The notes under the pieces are model-generated. The model was not told where the DNA came from. It worked only from the letters and a program-made list of their open reading frames with translations, and made no database searches. A stretch of 27,154 bases of DNA from a virus: positions 1 to 27,154 of IMG/VR virus record IMGVR_UViG_3300044733_001686. One strand, 5' to 3'. The first letter of the stretch is position 1. Each line of letters begins with the position of its first letter. Positions 20,208 to 27,123 of this stretch are shown piece after piece. The position numbers were made by a program, and so were the translations under genes.

Positions 20208-20286
20208 CCCTACACAGGCATTCCAGGCACTAGGCCACGGTAGATATAATGGGTAACTATTACCATCTCTAAGGTCCTGTGTAGGG
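20208..20286. repeat. 79-nt inverted-repeat element, possible structured RNA
   Basis: CCCTACACAGG (20208-20218) pairs perfectly with CCTGTGTAGGG (20276-20286), an 11-bp terminal stem. Inside, ATGGGTAACTATTACCAT (around 20249-20266) forms a second stem with one bulge, and CCAGGC..GGCC suggests another. It occupies the gap between the Hsp20 stop and the HNH start, and is the largest non-coding interval of the window. It could be a small RNA, an RNA processing or terminator structure, or a protein-binding site. Orientation is unknown. Confidence 0.6.
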
Positions 20287-20301
20287 ACCAATACAAGTAT
20301 A

Positions 20302-20718
20302 CTACTTGATTTTGATAGACTTAGGCTTCTTATCTTCAGGAATAATGCGGTCTACATTGATATGTAGCATTCCATCCTTTAATTCAGCCGAAGATACTTC
20401 CATATATTCACCTAGTGCAAATGATCGTGTAAACTTACGACTTGCAATGCCTTTATGAACTACTTCTGCATCTGTTACTTCTACAATTTCACCCTTAATA
20501 ATAAGAGTTCCATTGTCTACTGATACATCAATATCATTCTTTCCAAATCCTGCTACTGCAATAGACAGTCTATATGTATCTTCATCTAGTTTAAGAAGAT
20601 CATATGGAGGATATGATGTTGTGTTTGTTTTGTGTGCTGTATTAAGACGACCCAACTCTCTGTTGAATCCAATAAAAAAAGGATCATTGAATAGATCCAT
20701 TGCGAACTGTGTTACCAT
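20302..20718 (-). CDS. Hsp20/alpha-crystallin small heat-shock protein
   Basis: 138 residues. The N-terminal FNDPFFIGFNREL, then the alpha-crystallin core from YPPYDLLKLDEDTYRLSIAV through GTLIIKGEI and HKGIASRKFTRSFALGEYME, ending with a short IKIK extension. Strongest similarity by eye is to IbpA-like proteins. Hsp20 genes are a known auxiliary gene of aquatic phages, thought to protect virion or host proteins during infection. AAAGGGG precedes the ATG; a TGGTATAAT promoter lies in the preceding gap, after tRNA-Gly. Confidence 0.95.
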   Translation of the reverse strand: MVTQFAMDLFNDPFFIGFNRELGRLNTAHKTNTTSYPPYDLLKLDEDTYRLSIAVAGFGKNDIDVSVDNGTLIIKGEIVEVTDAEVVHKGIASRKFTRSFALGEYMEVSSAELKDGMLHINVDRIIPEDKKPKSIKIK

Positions 20719-20773
20719 TTTATTCCCCTTTCAAGCGAATAAGTTAATGTACCCCCGTAGGCAGTACAATACT

Positions 20774-20782
20774 ATTATACCA
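20774..20782 (-). promoter_or_regulatory. Extended -10 promoter for hsp20
   Basis: Minus-strand TGGTATAAT between tRNA-Gly and Hsp20, giving a leader of about 50 nt with AAAGGGG near the end. No good -35. Confidence 0.5.
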
Positions 20783-20790
20783 AACTTTGG

Positions 20791-20861
20791 AGCGGATAGC
20801 GGGAATCAAACCCGCACATTAACCTTGGCAAGGTTACGCACTATCACTATGCAATATCCGC
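20791..20861 (-). tRNA. tRNA-Gly(GCC)
   Basis: Acceptor GCGGATA/TATCCGC, anticodon loop TTGCCAA on a TAACC/GGTTA stem, T arm GCGGG-TTTGATT-CCCGC. No encoded CCA. Third of three tightly packed tRNAs. Confidence 0.93.
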
Positions 20862-20865
20862 ATTG

Positions 20866-20938
20866 TGTCTCCAACGGGATTTGAACCCGTGCTACTGCCG
20901 TGAAAGGGCAACGTCCTAGGCCCCTAGACGATGGAGAC
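20866..20938 (-). tRNA. tRNA-Glu(TTC)
   Basis: Acceptor GTCTCCA/TGGAGAC, anticodon loop CTTTCAC giving TTC, T arm ACGGG-TTCAAAT-CCCGT. Only 4 nt from tRNA-Gly and from tRNA-Asn, so probably processed from one transcript. Confidence 0.93.
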
Positions 20939-20942
20939 TTGG

Positions 20943-21015
20943 CTGGTCTGGTAGGCCTCGATCCTACGACTTGCGAATTAACAGTTCGCCACTCTACCAA
21001 CTGAGTTACAGACCA
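20943..21015 (-). tRNA. tRNA-Asn(GTT)
   Basis: Acceptor TGGTCTG/CAGACCA, anticodon stem GCGAA/TTCGC around CTGTTAA giving GTT, T arm GTAGG-ATCGAGG-CCTAC, discriminator G. First of the minus-strand set, immediately after the subtilisin-like gene. Confidence 0.93.
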
Positions 21016-21022
21016 AAACCTA

Positions 21023-21826
21023 CTACTTATTAACTGGAACAACCTTGTCTAAAAGATTTCCAGTTGATAGCCATTGTGCAGCAACTGCTACGGTAGCAGA
21101 TGATGTTGTTTGTGGGATTAGCCCAAAAACATTTGAGGTGTAACTTACAACTTCAGATGAAGCAAAGTAATCAGTGTTAATGTCAAATGCGTTAACGCTA
21201 ACAATATTGCCTTGTGAGTTTCTTCCACCAGTGCTAACAGAAACTGTGTCTGTAATGCATGCTGGATAGTCAACCTTTGCACCCATCTTGTTACCAGTTG
21301 AAACAAATACTGGAATACCCTTTGAGTTTAGCGTAGAAATCAAAGTGCGAATAGTATTGTCTGCTCCACGAACTCCACCATATGGCGCAGTGTTGACGGC
21401 TGCTGGAGAGCATGCCTTGTTTCCATTAAAGTATCGTGAGAGTGAAACTGCTCCAACTTTTGAGGAGTTTGCGTTTACCCAGTTTAGAGCATCAATAAAA
21501 TTTCCAGCATTTACTGGATTAACTGTTTTTGACGATGGGGTTGTTGCTCTCAACAAAATAATTGATAGCGATTGATTTTGCTTCTTGGCAACTTCAGCCA
21601 TAGCATTTCCATGATTAATCTCACTTGAAAGTGAGGAAGTTTGTGTTGTTACAACATCTGTACATGTTGTATTTGCAAGTGTAATACAAGTTACATCTGC
21701 ATTGTATACCTTTGAATCAAAGTATGAATCAATGATTACTAAAGCCTTTGGAGTTGCTGCTTGTGAAGGCATTAGAAACATTGTTGAAAAGATTACTGCT
21801 ACGAACCCTACTGCTATTTTTTTCAT
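21023..21826 (-). CDS. Secreted subtilisin-like serine protease
   Basis: 267 residues from ATG 21826 with AAGGAG upstream; a longer in-frame start at 21865 would not begin with a signal peptide. The signal peptide MKKIAVGFVAVIFSTMFLMP-SQA ends near 23. Catalytic triad of the S8 family: Asp33 (VIIDSYFD), His72 (EINHGNAMA) and Ser242 (TTSSATVAVAA, in place of GTSxA), with oxyanion Asn in STGNKMG. No propeptide is visible and the mature domain is small. Known in prokaryotes for degrading envelope or competitor proteins; for a phage it could strip host surface proteins. Confidence 0.85.
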   Translation of the reverse strand: MKKIAVGFVAVIFSTMFLMPSQAATPKALVIIDSYFDSKVYNADVTCITLANTTCTDVVTTQTSSLSSEINHGNAMAEVAKKQNQSLSIILLRATTPSSKTVNPVNAGNFIDALNWVNANSSKVGAVSLSRYFNGNKACSPAAVNTAPYGGVRGADNTIRTLISTLNSKGIPVFVSTGNKMGAKVDYPACITDTVSVSTGGRNSQGNIVSVNAFDINTDYFASSEVVSYTSNVFGLIPQTTSSATVAVAAQWLSTGNLLDKVVPVNK

Positions 21827-21834
21827 TTTTCTCC

Positions 21835-22026
21835 TTATATCATTAGACGGACTACATGACAACATGGGTCGCCACCGTCATCCCATTCTTGTTTTTCTTC
21901 TTCATCCATATATTCGTATCCACCATCATGGGTATTGCAGTATGGGTCTGAGATCCATCCCCGCTCAATACCACTTGTTAACCAGATACCAAATTCTGCA
22001 TCTTCTATATCATCTTCTTTATGCAT
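21835..22026 (-). CDS. Small acidic hypothetical protein
   Basis: 63 residues: MHKEDDIEDAEFGIWLTSGI then DPYCNTHDGGYEYMDEEEKQ and DDGGDPCCHVVRL. Very acidic, with a Cys, a Cys-Cys-His group and a His that may bind a metal. It starts without a ribosome site behind a leaderless TTGACG-17-TATACT promoter. Its stop overlaps the ribosome site of the protease gene. Similar short acidic Cys/His proteins occur in actinobacteria and their phages with unknown role. Confidence 0.6.
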   Translation of the reverse strand: MHKEDDIEDAEFGIWLTSGIERGWISDPYCNTHDGGYEYMDEEEKQEWDDGGDPCCHVVRLMI

Positions 22027-22032
22027 ATTACA

Positions 22033-22061
22033 AGTATACCCCTAAACACTTACTACGTCAA
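22033..22061 (-). promoter_or_regulatory. Leaderless promoter TTGACG-17-TATACT
   Basis: Minus strand: TTGACG (22056-22061), 17-nt spacer, TATACT (22033-22038), 6 nt to ATG 22026. The -35 is inside the 3' end of the proteasome-like gene. Confidence 0.7.
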
Positions 22062-22572
22062 CTGGACCCATACAAGATGGATTAAATTTAATTGCTGCTG
22101 ATACCGCTGAAATTACACGATTTCTTGCATTTTTCTGCTTATCTGTTGCGTACAAAACCCCATAAGCATATTCTGCACCAGACCCCATTGCAAGGTATGG
22201 AAGTGTGTATTTAGATAAAGACATATCTGCAGAACTGTGTTCATAGATTTGACCACGGATACAGATAATCAAACCAAGATCTCCGTCTTTGGAAGTGTCT
22301 ACCCAGAAATCATTATAAAATTCTTTAAGTTCTTTAATAAATTTGGTTTGCATAAACTTATCTGTATCTTTAACTGTTGGAGCAGTCGGATGAAAGTTGT
22401 ATCTAATTCTTTCGCCATCCATTGATCCTGCATACCCAATAAGGTATGGGCCAGACTTCCAAACCTTTGGTGCATCAAGTGCTAGAATAGTACCATCATC
22501 TGAAGCACCACGATCACCAGCCATAAAGATCTTATTGTTTATTTCATCACGAACGACTGCAATACAAGTCAT
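22042..22572 (-). CDS. Proteasome beta/HslV-like Ntn hydrolase
   Basis: 176 residues. Met then Thr2, which becomes the N-terminal nucleophile after removal of Met; MAGDRGASDD (Asp20, equivalent of proteasomal Asp17) and ALDAPKVWKSG (Lys36, equivalent of Lys33), and the AMGSGAEYAYGVL turn near 132-144, all match 20S proteasome beta/HslV/Anbu peptidases. C-terminal PVDVVSV completes the fold. No propeptide. No ATPase partner is seen nearby; it might use host Mpa/ARC or self-assemble. Preceded by a strong promoter with a palindrome in the spacer and GGGAGGGG as ribosome site. Confidence 0.85.
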   Translation of the reverse strand: MTCIAVVRDEINNKIFMAGDRGASDDGTILALDAPKVWKSGPYLIGYAGSMDGERIRYNFHPTAPTVKDTDKFMQTKFIKELKEFYNDFWVDTSKDGDLGLIICIRGQIYEHSSADMSLSKYTLPYLAMGSGAEYAYGVLYATDKQKNARNRVISAVSAAIKFNPSCMGPVDVVSV

Positions 22573-22602
22573 GCAGAAACCCCTCCCAAAGCGATATATT
22601 TA

Positions 22603-22631
22603 AGTATACCACCCCTAGGAGGGGCTGTCAA
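22603..22631 (-). promoter_or_regulatory. Strong promoter with palindromic spacer
   Basis: Minus strand: TTGACA (22626-22631), 17-nt spacer, extended TGG and TATACT (22603-22608). A perfect dyad CCCCT-AGG-AGGGG (22612-22624) fills the spacer, a candidate operator. Leader of about 25 nt. Confidence 0.75.
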
Positions 22632-22651
22632 ACAGGGTCAAATATGTTTAG

Positions 22652-22951
22652 TTATACTGTCTTTGATTTTGATCTGCGTTTTTCAACTGCTTCATCCTGC
22701 ACAGTTTTTGCATTCTTGTCTGTGGTGGAAAATGCTGCATTAATCTCATCTCTTGTGAGTCTACCGTCATCCATAAATGCACGAGCCAACTTCTCAACAA
22801 CTACTGCTACTGCGCTAAGGCCTGCAACTGTCATTGCTTTTGCTACTGAGATTCCTGCAATTGCTCCTGCACCAATAACTGCAAGGGCATTTGCTGCAAA
22901 GACTGCAACAATACGCATCAATATATTCCAAATATTTGTAATACTGTTCAT
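22652..22951 (-). CDS. Small two-helix membrane protein with EF-hand-like loop
   Basis: 99 residues. Membrane segments about 8-30 and 34-52 (VIGAGAIAGISVAKAMTVAG), then FMDDGRLTRDEINAAFS, half of a calcium-type loop (D-x-D-G-x-L-x3-E), and a basic tail EKRRSKSKTV. The layout resembles holin-like proteins of aquatic phages that carry a similar DGxLxxDE segment; unproven. GAGGAG precedes the ATG. Confidence 0.6.
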   Translation of the reverse strand: MNSITNIWNILMRIVAVFAANALAVIGAGAIAGISVAKAMTVAGLSAVAVVVEKLARAFMDDGRLTRDEINAAFSTTDKNAKTVQDEAVEKRRSKSKTV

Positions 22952-22953
22952 GT

Positions 22954-23133
22954 TTACTCCTCTCTATTTCTAATAGGACTAGTTATAATCCAAAGTGCTA
23001 ATGTAGCCATGATTCCATAGCCAACTATTGTTTTTGCACTACCATCTAATACAACCCAGGCAATAAACATTCCAAGAAGAGTCCATGCCTGATCTACTAG
23101 GTCTTTCATTATATTTTTTATTACTCTTACCAT
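22954..23133 (-). CDS. 59-residue two-helix membrane protein
   Basis: MVRVIKNIMKDLVDQAWTLL then GMFIAWVVLDGSAKTIVGYG and IMATLALWIITSPIRNREE. Two membrane helices, a basic N-terminus and an acidic end. From memory, similar small proteins in actinophages sit near lysis or large secreted genes. Together with the 99-residue gene it could form a two-component holin. Strong GAGGAGG ribosome site. ATG overlaps the PA14 gene stop by 7 nt. Confidence 0.65.
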   Translation of the reverse strand: MVRVIKNIMKDLVDQAWTLLGMFIAWVVLDGSAKTIVGYGIMATLALWIITSPIRNREE

Positions 23134-25304
23134 TTTCTTCCTCCTCTTGAACCTGGTGAATTGCTGCCTGAGCCTCCACCAGAACTTCCTCCACCACCAG
23201 AGCCTCCTGCTGCTCCTCCTGCTGCAACTGCTGCTGCGTTAATCGCTGCTCCTGTTGCTACTACTGTAGCCACAACCATGTCTGTTGCTTCTTCTCTTTC
23301 TTCTTCAGTCATATCTGCACCGATACTTCCAAAGGCTGCTAAGGCTGCTCCTGGATCAGTGAAAACTGCTTCTAACAGTGCCCCTGGATCTTGAACCAAT
23401 TCTACATTTGCAGCAACCTCTGCTGTAATAATTAATGCATTTCCATTTTCATCTGTACGAATTTCAATTGGTGTCTCTGCTGGAAGATCTGCATAAGATA
23501 CTCCAGATGCCTGAACTTCTGCTGCAGAAATAGATTCTCCTGGCTTAAGATTTTCTATCAATGCTGCCACTACAATTTCTGTTTGTTCTTCAGTTAATTC
23601 TTTTCCGTCTTTAGCATCTGCAATTATTTCTTTTAATTCTTCTTCTTCTGCTTTTGCTTCTTCTTCAGCAGTCTTTTCTTCTTCTAATTCTTTTGCCTCT
23701 GCTTCTTCCGCAATTCTTTCTTCTTCTGCAAGTGCCTCAGCCTCTGCCTTTGCCTTTGCTTCTGCGATAGCCTCTTCTTCTGCTGCTATACGCTCAGCCT
23801 CTGCCTTTGCTTCTTCTGCAAGTCTTTCTTCTTCCGCTATGCGCTCTGCCTCTATGCGTTCAGCCTCTGCCTTTGCTTCTGCTTCTGCTTTTTCTTCTGC
23901 TTCTTTAAGTTCTGCTGCAATGCGATCTGCTTCTTCTTGGGCTTCTATCTCTGCTTGAATTCTTGCTGCTTCAATCTCTGCTGCTTCACGGTCAGCCTTT
24001 TCTTTTAGTTCCAATTCTGCTTTAATTCTTTCTGCTTCTTGTGCTGCTTGAAGTGCTGCAATTCTTTCAGCCTCTGCTTGGGCTGCTGCTGCTTGGGCTG
24101 CAATCAATGCTGCTGTTTCTGCCTGTATTCTTGCTGCTTCTGCTTGCTGTGCTGCTGCTTGTGCTGCAGTTGTTGCAGCAATTTCTGCTTCAGTTGGCCC
24201 AGTTGGTATTGTCACAGTTGTTGTTTCACTAGGCGCAGGCGTTGTTACAGTTGTTGTTTCTGTAGGAGTTGTAACCGTTGTAGTTTCGCTGGGTGTTGTT
24301 ACAGTTGTTGTTTCGGGTGTTGGTGTTGGAATAGGTGATGGCTCTGGTGTAGGCGTTGTTGCAGTTGATGTTTCAGATGTTACAGTTGATGTTTCGCTAG
24401 GTGTAGGTTCTGGTGTAGGTGTAGGTTCTGGAGCAGGGGCTACATATGTAGAACCAGTAACAACATTTGAATTTGCAGAGTAAAGGGAGAAGGTATCGTT
24501 ATCTGATCTAATATGAAATGACCATACTGTTCCTGCTGGCATAAGACCATCTAGCAAGGAATGGTCAATTGTAATTGTTGTATTTAAAGAATTTGGTCCG
24601 CCAACATTTCCAGTAGCAATTCCCCAGCCATTGCACCCAGTACAATTAAAACTAATTGCATATCTTTCTGGTTGTGTGTTACCAGTGTCGGGTGCTTCCC
24701 AGTTTAATATTGTTGAGGTTTCTCCACTAATAATAGTTAAATTTCTTGGAGGTCCTATTGTTTTTACTACTGGTGCTGATTGTGAAGTAAATGCTGATGC
24801 TGGAATAATATCCATAGATCCAGACTGATCCCAATGAAGGAATACATTTGCTCCCCCGCCATTTTCATAATACATTAATTCTATTGTTTTTGGAACACCT
24901 GCTGTAAATGATATTGGGTCACTAATAGTACCTCCACCGCCTTTATCACGCCAGTCATCTGCTACTAAGACTCCATCAATATACAGTCTTGTTCCATCGT
25001 CTGCTGTTGCTAAAAACGATATTTCTTGAGTAGAATCACTTCTAATTGACCCTGTAAAGCGCACAATAACATCCTCTGAAGGGCCACCTAAGACACTCCC
25101 AGAACCCCACTGAAAGTCAATGTTGGGTACATTAGTAGTGACGACTGGAGAGGCTCCCTGGGGTATGTAGGGAGAACCATTTTGTCCTAGTACATTATAG
25201 ACCTGAGCAGTTAAACCTTCTGCTGCGTGGGCTTTATCAATTATTAAAAGCAGGGGAAATAGAGCAAGGGATAATACCAATGCTACTCTCAATAACTTTT
25301 TAAT
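23127..25304 (-). CDS. Secreted PA14/FN3/coiled-coil surface protein
   Basis: 725 residues from a proposed ATT start at 25304 (TTG 25292 gives 721). Signal peptide to about 27 (KKLLRVALVLSLALFPLLLI...AHA). PA14 domain about 28-170 (SFLATADDGTRLYIDGVLVA is its core), fibronectin type III about 182-285, a Pro/Thr/Ser linker with ETTTVTTP repeats about 290-370, then some 200 residues of Ala/Glu-rich helix, a folded end and a Gly/Ser tail SGGGGSSGGGSGSNSPGSRG. PA14 binds carbohydrates. Such modular proteins occur at the surface of actinobacteria; a phage copy may mask or bind the host envelope. TGATATAAT promoter and AAGGAG upstream. Confidence 0.75.
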   Translation of the reverse strand: MKKLLRVALVLSLALFPLLLIIDKAHAAEGLTAQVYNVLGQNGSPYIPQGASPVVTTNVPNIDFQWGSGSVLGGPSEDVIVRFTGSIRSDSTQEISFLATADDGTRLYIDGVLVADDWRDKGGGGTISDPISFTAGVPKTIELMYYENGGGANVFLHWDQSGSMDIIPASAFTSQSAPVVKTIGPPRNLTIISGETSTILNWEAPDTGNTQPERYAISFNCTGCNGWGIATGNVGGPNSLNTTITIDHSLLDGLMPAGTVWSFHIRSDNDTFSLYSANSNVVTGSTYVAPAPEPTPTPEPTPSETSTVTSETSTATTPTPEPSPIPTPTPETTTVTTPSETTTVTTPTETTTVTTPAPSETTTVTIPTGPTEAEIAATTAAQAAAQQAEAARIQAETAALIAAQAAAAQAEAERIAALQAAQEAERIKAELELKEKADREAAEIEAARIQAEIEAQEEADRIAAELKEAEEKAEAEAKAEAERIEAERIAEEERLAEEAKAEAERIAAEEEAIAEAKAKAEAEALAEEERIAEEAEAKELEEEKTAEEEAKAEEEELKEIIADAKDGKELTEEQTEIVVAALIENLKPGESISAAEVQASGVSYADLPAETPIEIRTDENGNALIITAEVAANVELVQDPGALLEAVFTDPGAALAAFGSIGADMTEEEREEATDMVVATVVATGAAINAAAVAAGGAAGGSGGGGSSGGGSGSNSPGSRGGRKW

Positions 25305-25348
25305 ACTTAACTCCTTATAGTCGTAGTGGTGATATGACTATTAAGGCT

Positions 25349-25357
25349 ATTATATCA
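25349..25357 (-). promoter_or_regulatory. Extended -10 promoter for the PA14 gene
   Basis: Minus-strand TGATATAAT in the 112-bp gap between the two large surface-protein genes, 44 nt before the proposed start. No good -35. Confidence 0.5.
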
Positions 25358-25369
25358 TTTTTTAGGTAC

Positions 25370-25400
25370 AAAAAAGAGGGCTAGCACTTGGCTAACCCCC
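25370..25400 (-). terminator. Intrinsic terminator
   Basis: Minus strand GGGTTAGC, 5-nt loop, GCTAGCCC (8 pairs, one G-U) followed by TCTTTTTT. It follows the stop of the S-layer-like gene and separates it from the PA14 promoter. A second weaker inverted repeat (CTTAATT/AATTAAG) overlaps the stop codon just before it. Confidence 0.8.
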
Positions 25401-25416
25401 TTAATTGTTGGACTAA

Positions 25417-27123
25417 TTAAGCCTTAACCTTTTTTTGGATCTTTACGACCAAAGCGGTTAGTGCTGTGATTTGCTTCTTAAGTGAAGCAATTAGTGCAGA
25501 TACATCTGCAGACAACTTAGCAACTGCATCAACTGCAGCCTGTGCCTGTACTGTAGCAGCATCTGCAGCCTTTGAAGCAGCAATCGCTGCATCTGTAGCA
25601 GCCTGGGCTGCCTTTGCTGCCTCTTCAGAAGCCTTTGTAGCAGCCTTTGTTGCTGCGTTAGAAACTTCTGCTGATGCTGTTACTACAACCTGTCCAGCAA
25701 GTGGAAGTGAAGTTCCACCTGTTGCTGAGATCTTAACAACGTTTTCAGCCAAAGGCATAAATACCTTGTATGACTTAGCAGTTGATGTATCTGTTGTAAC
25801 TGATGTTGCAGTTAGTACATCAGATGATGATCCAAATGCATAGTTAGGAACAATTCCACCTGTAGCAAATAGGTTAGCGTGTGTCTTTCCAGATACTGGA
25901 AGACCTGCTGCATCAAGAACCTGAACTGTGATAGTTGCTGCTTCTCCTGGAAGATAAACTTCCTTATCAAATGACAACTTAACAGTTGCTGCAGTTCCCT
26001 CTACACGAGTAGAAACTGGAGCAGATGATACTGTACCTGACTTAACAGTTACAGCGACTCCGCCTGTCTTGACTCCTGTAAGAGTGAACACTGCTTCACC
26101 ATTTACGATTGTTGCTGCAGTTCCTGAATCGGATACCACTGAAACATCGCTTGAGAAAGCATTGAGTGTTCCTGCTCCAACTGTTACTCCAGCAGCATCA
26201 TATGCCACTGCCTTAATTGTTGAAGCATTTGATCCTGTTGCAATAACAGGCTTGACTGCTGTTGCTACGATAGATGCAATATCTCCGTAGAATGTTACCT
26301 TCTCAGTTGCAAGAACTGCACCTGTAAGGGTTGTAAGAGTAATTGTTGATACTCCTGCTGTACCGTCAGCAAATACACCAATGTAATTTCCTGTTGGAAT
26401 AACTACTGAGCGACCAAGAGCAGTCATAGTTGTAGCATTTGTGCCATAACCAATCATACCTGTTCCTGAAACTGTTGCAAGAATTGACTCAGTTGCTGCT
26501 CCGCCTGCTGCATTCTTAGGTGTAACAACGATTACCGCTGCTGCATCTGCTGAAGTAGCCTTTGGTGCATAAACTGTGGCATCTGCTGTTGCAGTTGTTA
26601 CTTCGCCAGAGTTAAGAATTGATGTTGTTGTTGCTGCAGAAGGTGTAACATCTGCTGCTTTAACTGTTACTGTCCACGCAACTGATGGACCTGTTGCTGG
26701 ACGAGTTGTAAGAATACGTGCTTCGTATGTACCCGCAACTGTTGGTGCTACCAATGAAACTGTAAACTTTGCAGTTACATATCCTGGTGTTCCAACTGTT
26801 GAGTTAACATCTGCTGAAAGGCTTCCTGCTGCAATTGTAACTACAGAGGTTGTTGTTTCAAGCAATGAGAGTGTTGCACTCTTTGATGAGCCTGATGGCT
26901 GTGCAAAAATAGCAGATAGCACCGTTGCTGTGTCTGCTGCTGTTTCTGAAATAAATGACAATGTTACTACTGCTGTAGCAGTCTCACCTGCAGTGATTGT
27001 ATCTGTAGCAGAGTCAATCGTTAGTGCTGGTGCAATTACAGCAGCACTTGTCGGAAGTGCTGACATAACGCCAAAGGACATTGCTGCAGCGAGTCCTAGG
27101 GCAATTTTCTTAAATGAATTCAT
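25417..27123 (-). CDS. Secreted S-layer-like alanine/threonine/valine-rich protein
   Basis: 568 residues. Signal peptide MNSFKKIALGLAAAMSFGVM...SAA (to about 28), then several Ig-like/beta-sandwich repeats rich in Ala, Thr, Val (for example SFDKEVYLPGEAATITVQVL near 385) and a C-terminal helical segment of about 80 residues full of AATKA/AAKAA, ending ITALTALVVKIQKKVKA. This ending and the overall composition are, to my memory, typical of the abundant putative surface-layer proteins of Nanopelagicales. In a phage it may be a host-derived surface mimic or fibre. AAGGAG precedes the ATG. Whether it is virion-bound or secreted is not known. Confidence 0.75.
   Translation of the reverse strand: MNSFKKIALGLAAAMSFGVMSALPTSAAVIAPALTIDSATDTITAGETATAVVTLSFISETAADTATVLSAIFAQPSGSSKSATLSLLETTTSVVTIAAGSLSADVNSTVGTPGYVTAKFTVSLVAPTVAGTYEARILTTRPATGPSVAWTVTVKAADVTPSAATTTSILNSGEVTTATADATVYAPKATSADAAAVIVVTPKNAAGGAATESILATVSGTGMIGYGTNATTMTALGRSVVIPTGNYIGVFADGTAGVSTITLTTLTGAVLATEKVTFYGDIASIVATAVKPVIATGSNASTIKAVAYDAAGVTVGAGTLNAFSSDVSVVSDSGTAATIVNGEAVFTLTGVKTGGVAVTVKSGTVSSAPVSTRVEGTAATVKLSFDKEVYLPGEAATITVQVLDAAGLPVSGKTHANLFATGGIVPNYAFGSSSDVLTATSVTTDTSTAKSYKVFMPLAENVVKISATGGTSLPLAGQVVVTASAEVSNAATKAATKASEEAAKAAQAATDAAIAASKAADAATVQAQAAVDAVAKLSADVSALIASLKKQITALTALVVKIQKKVKA

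Noticed and set aside
23161-23394. Plus-strand proline/alanine frame opposite the Gly-rich tail of the PA14 protein
   Set aside because: Complement of a low-complexity Gly/Ser/Ala region, with no start signal.
24039-24338. Cys-rich plus-strand frame opposite the PA14 gene
   Set aside because: The Cys/Leu repeats are the complement of Ala/Gln-rich coiled-coil codons, a known artefact of repetitive helices.
25399-25420. CTTAATT/AATTAAG hairpin as a second terminator
   Set aside because: It is AT-only and overlaps the stop codon; the G/C-rich hairpin with the T tract next to it explains termination better.
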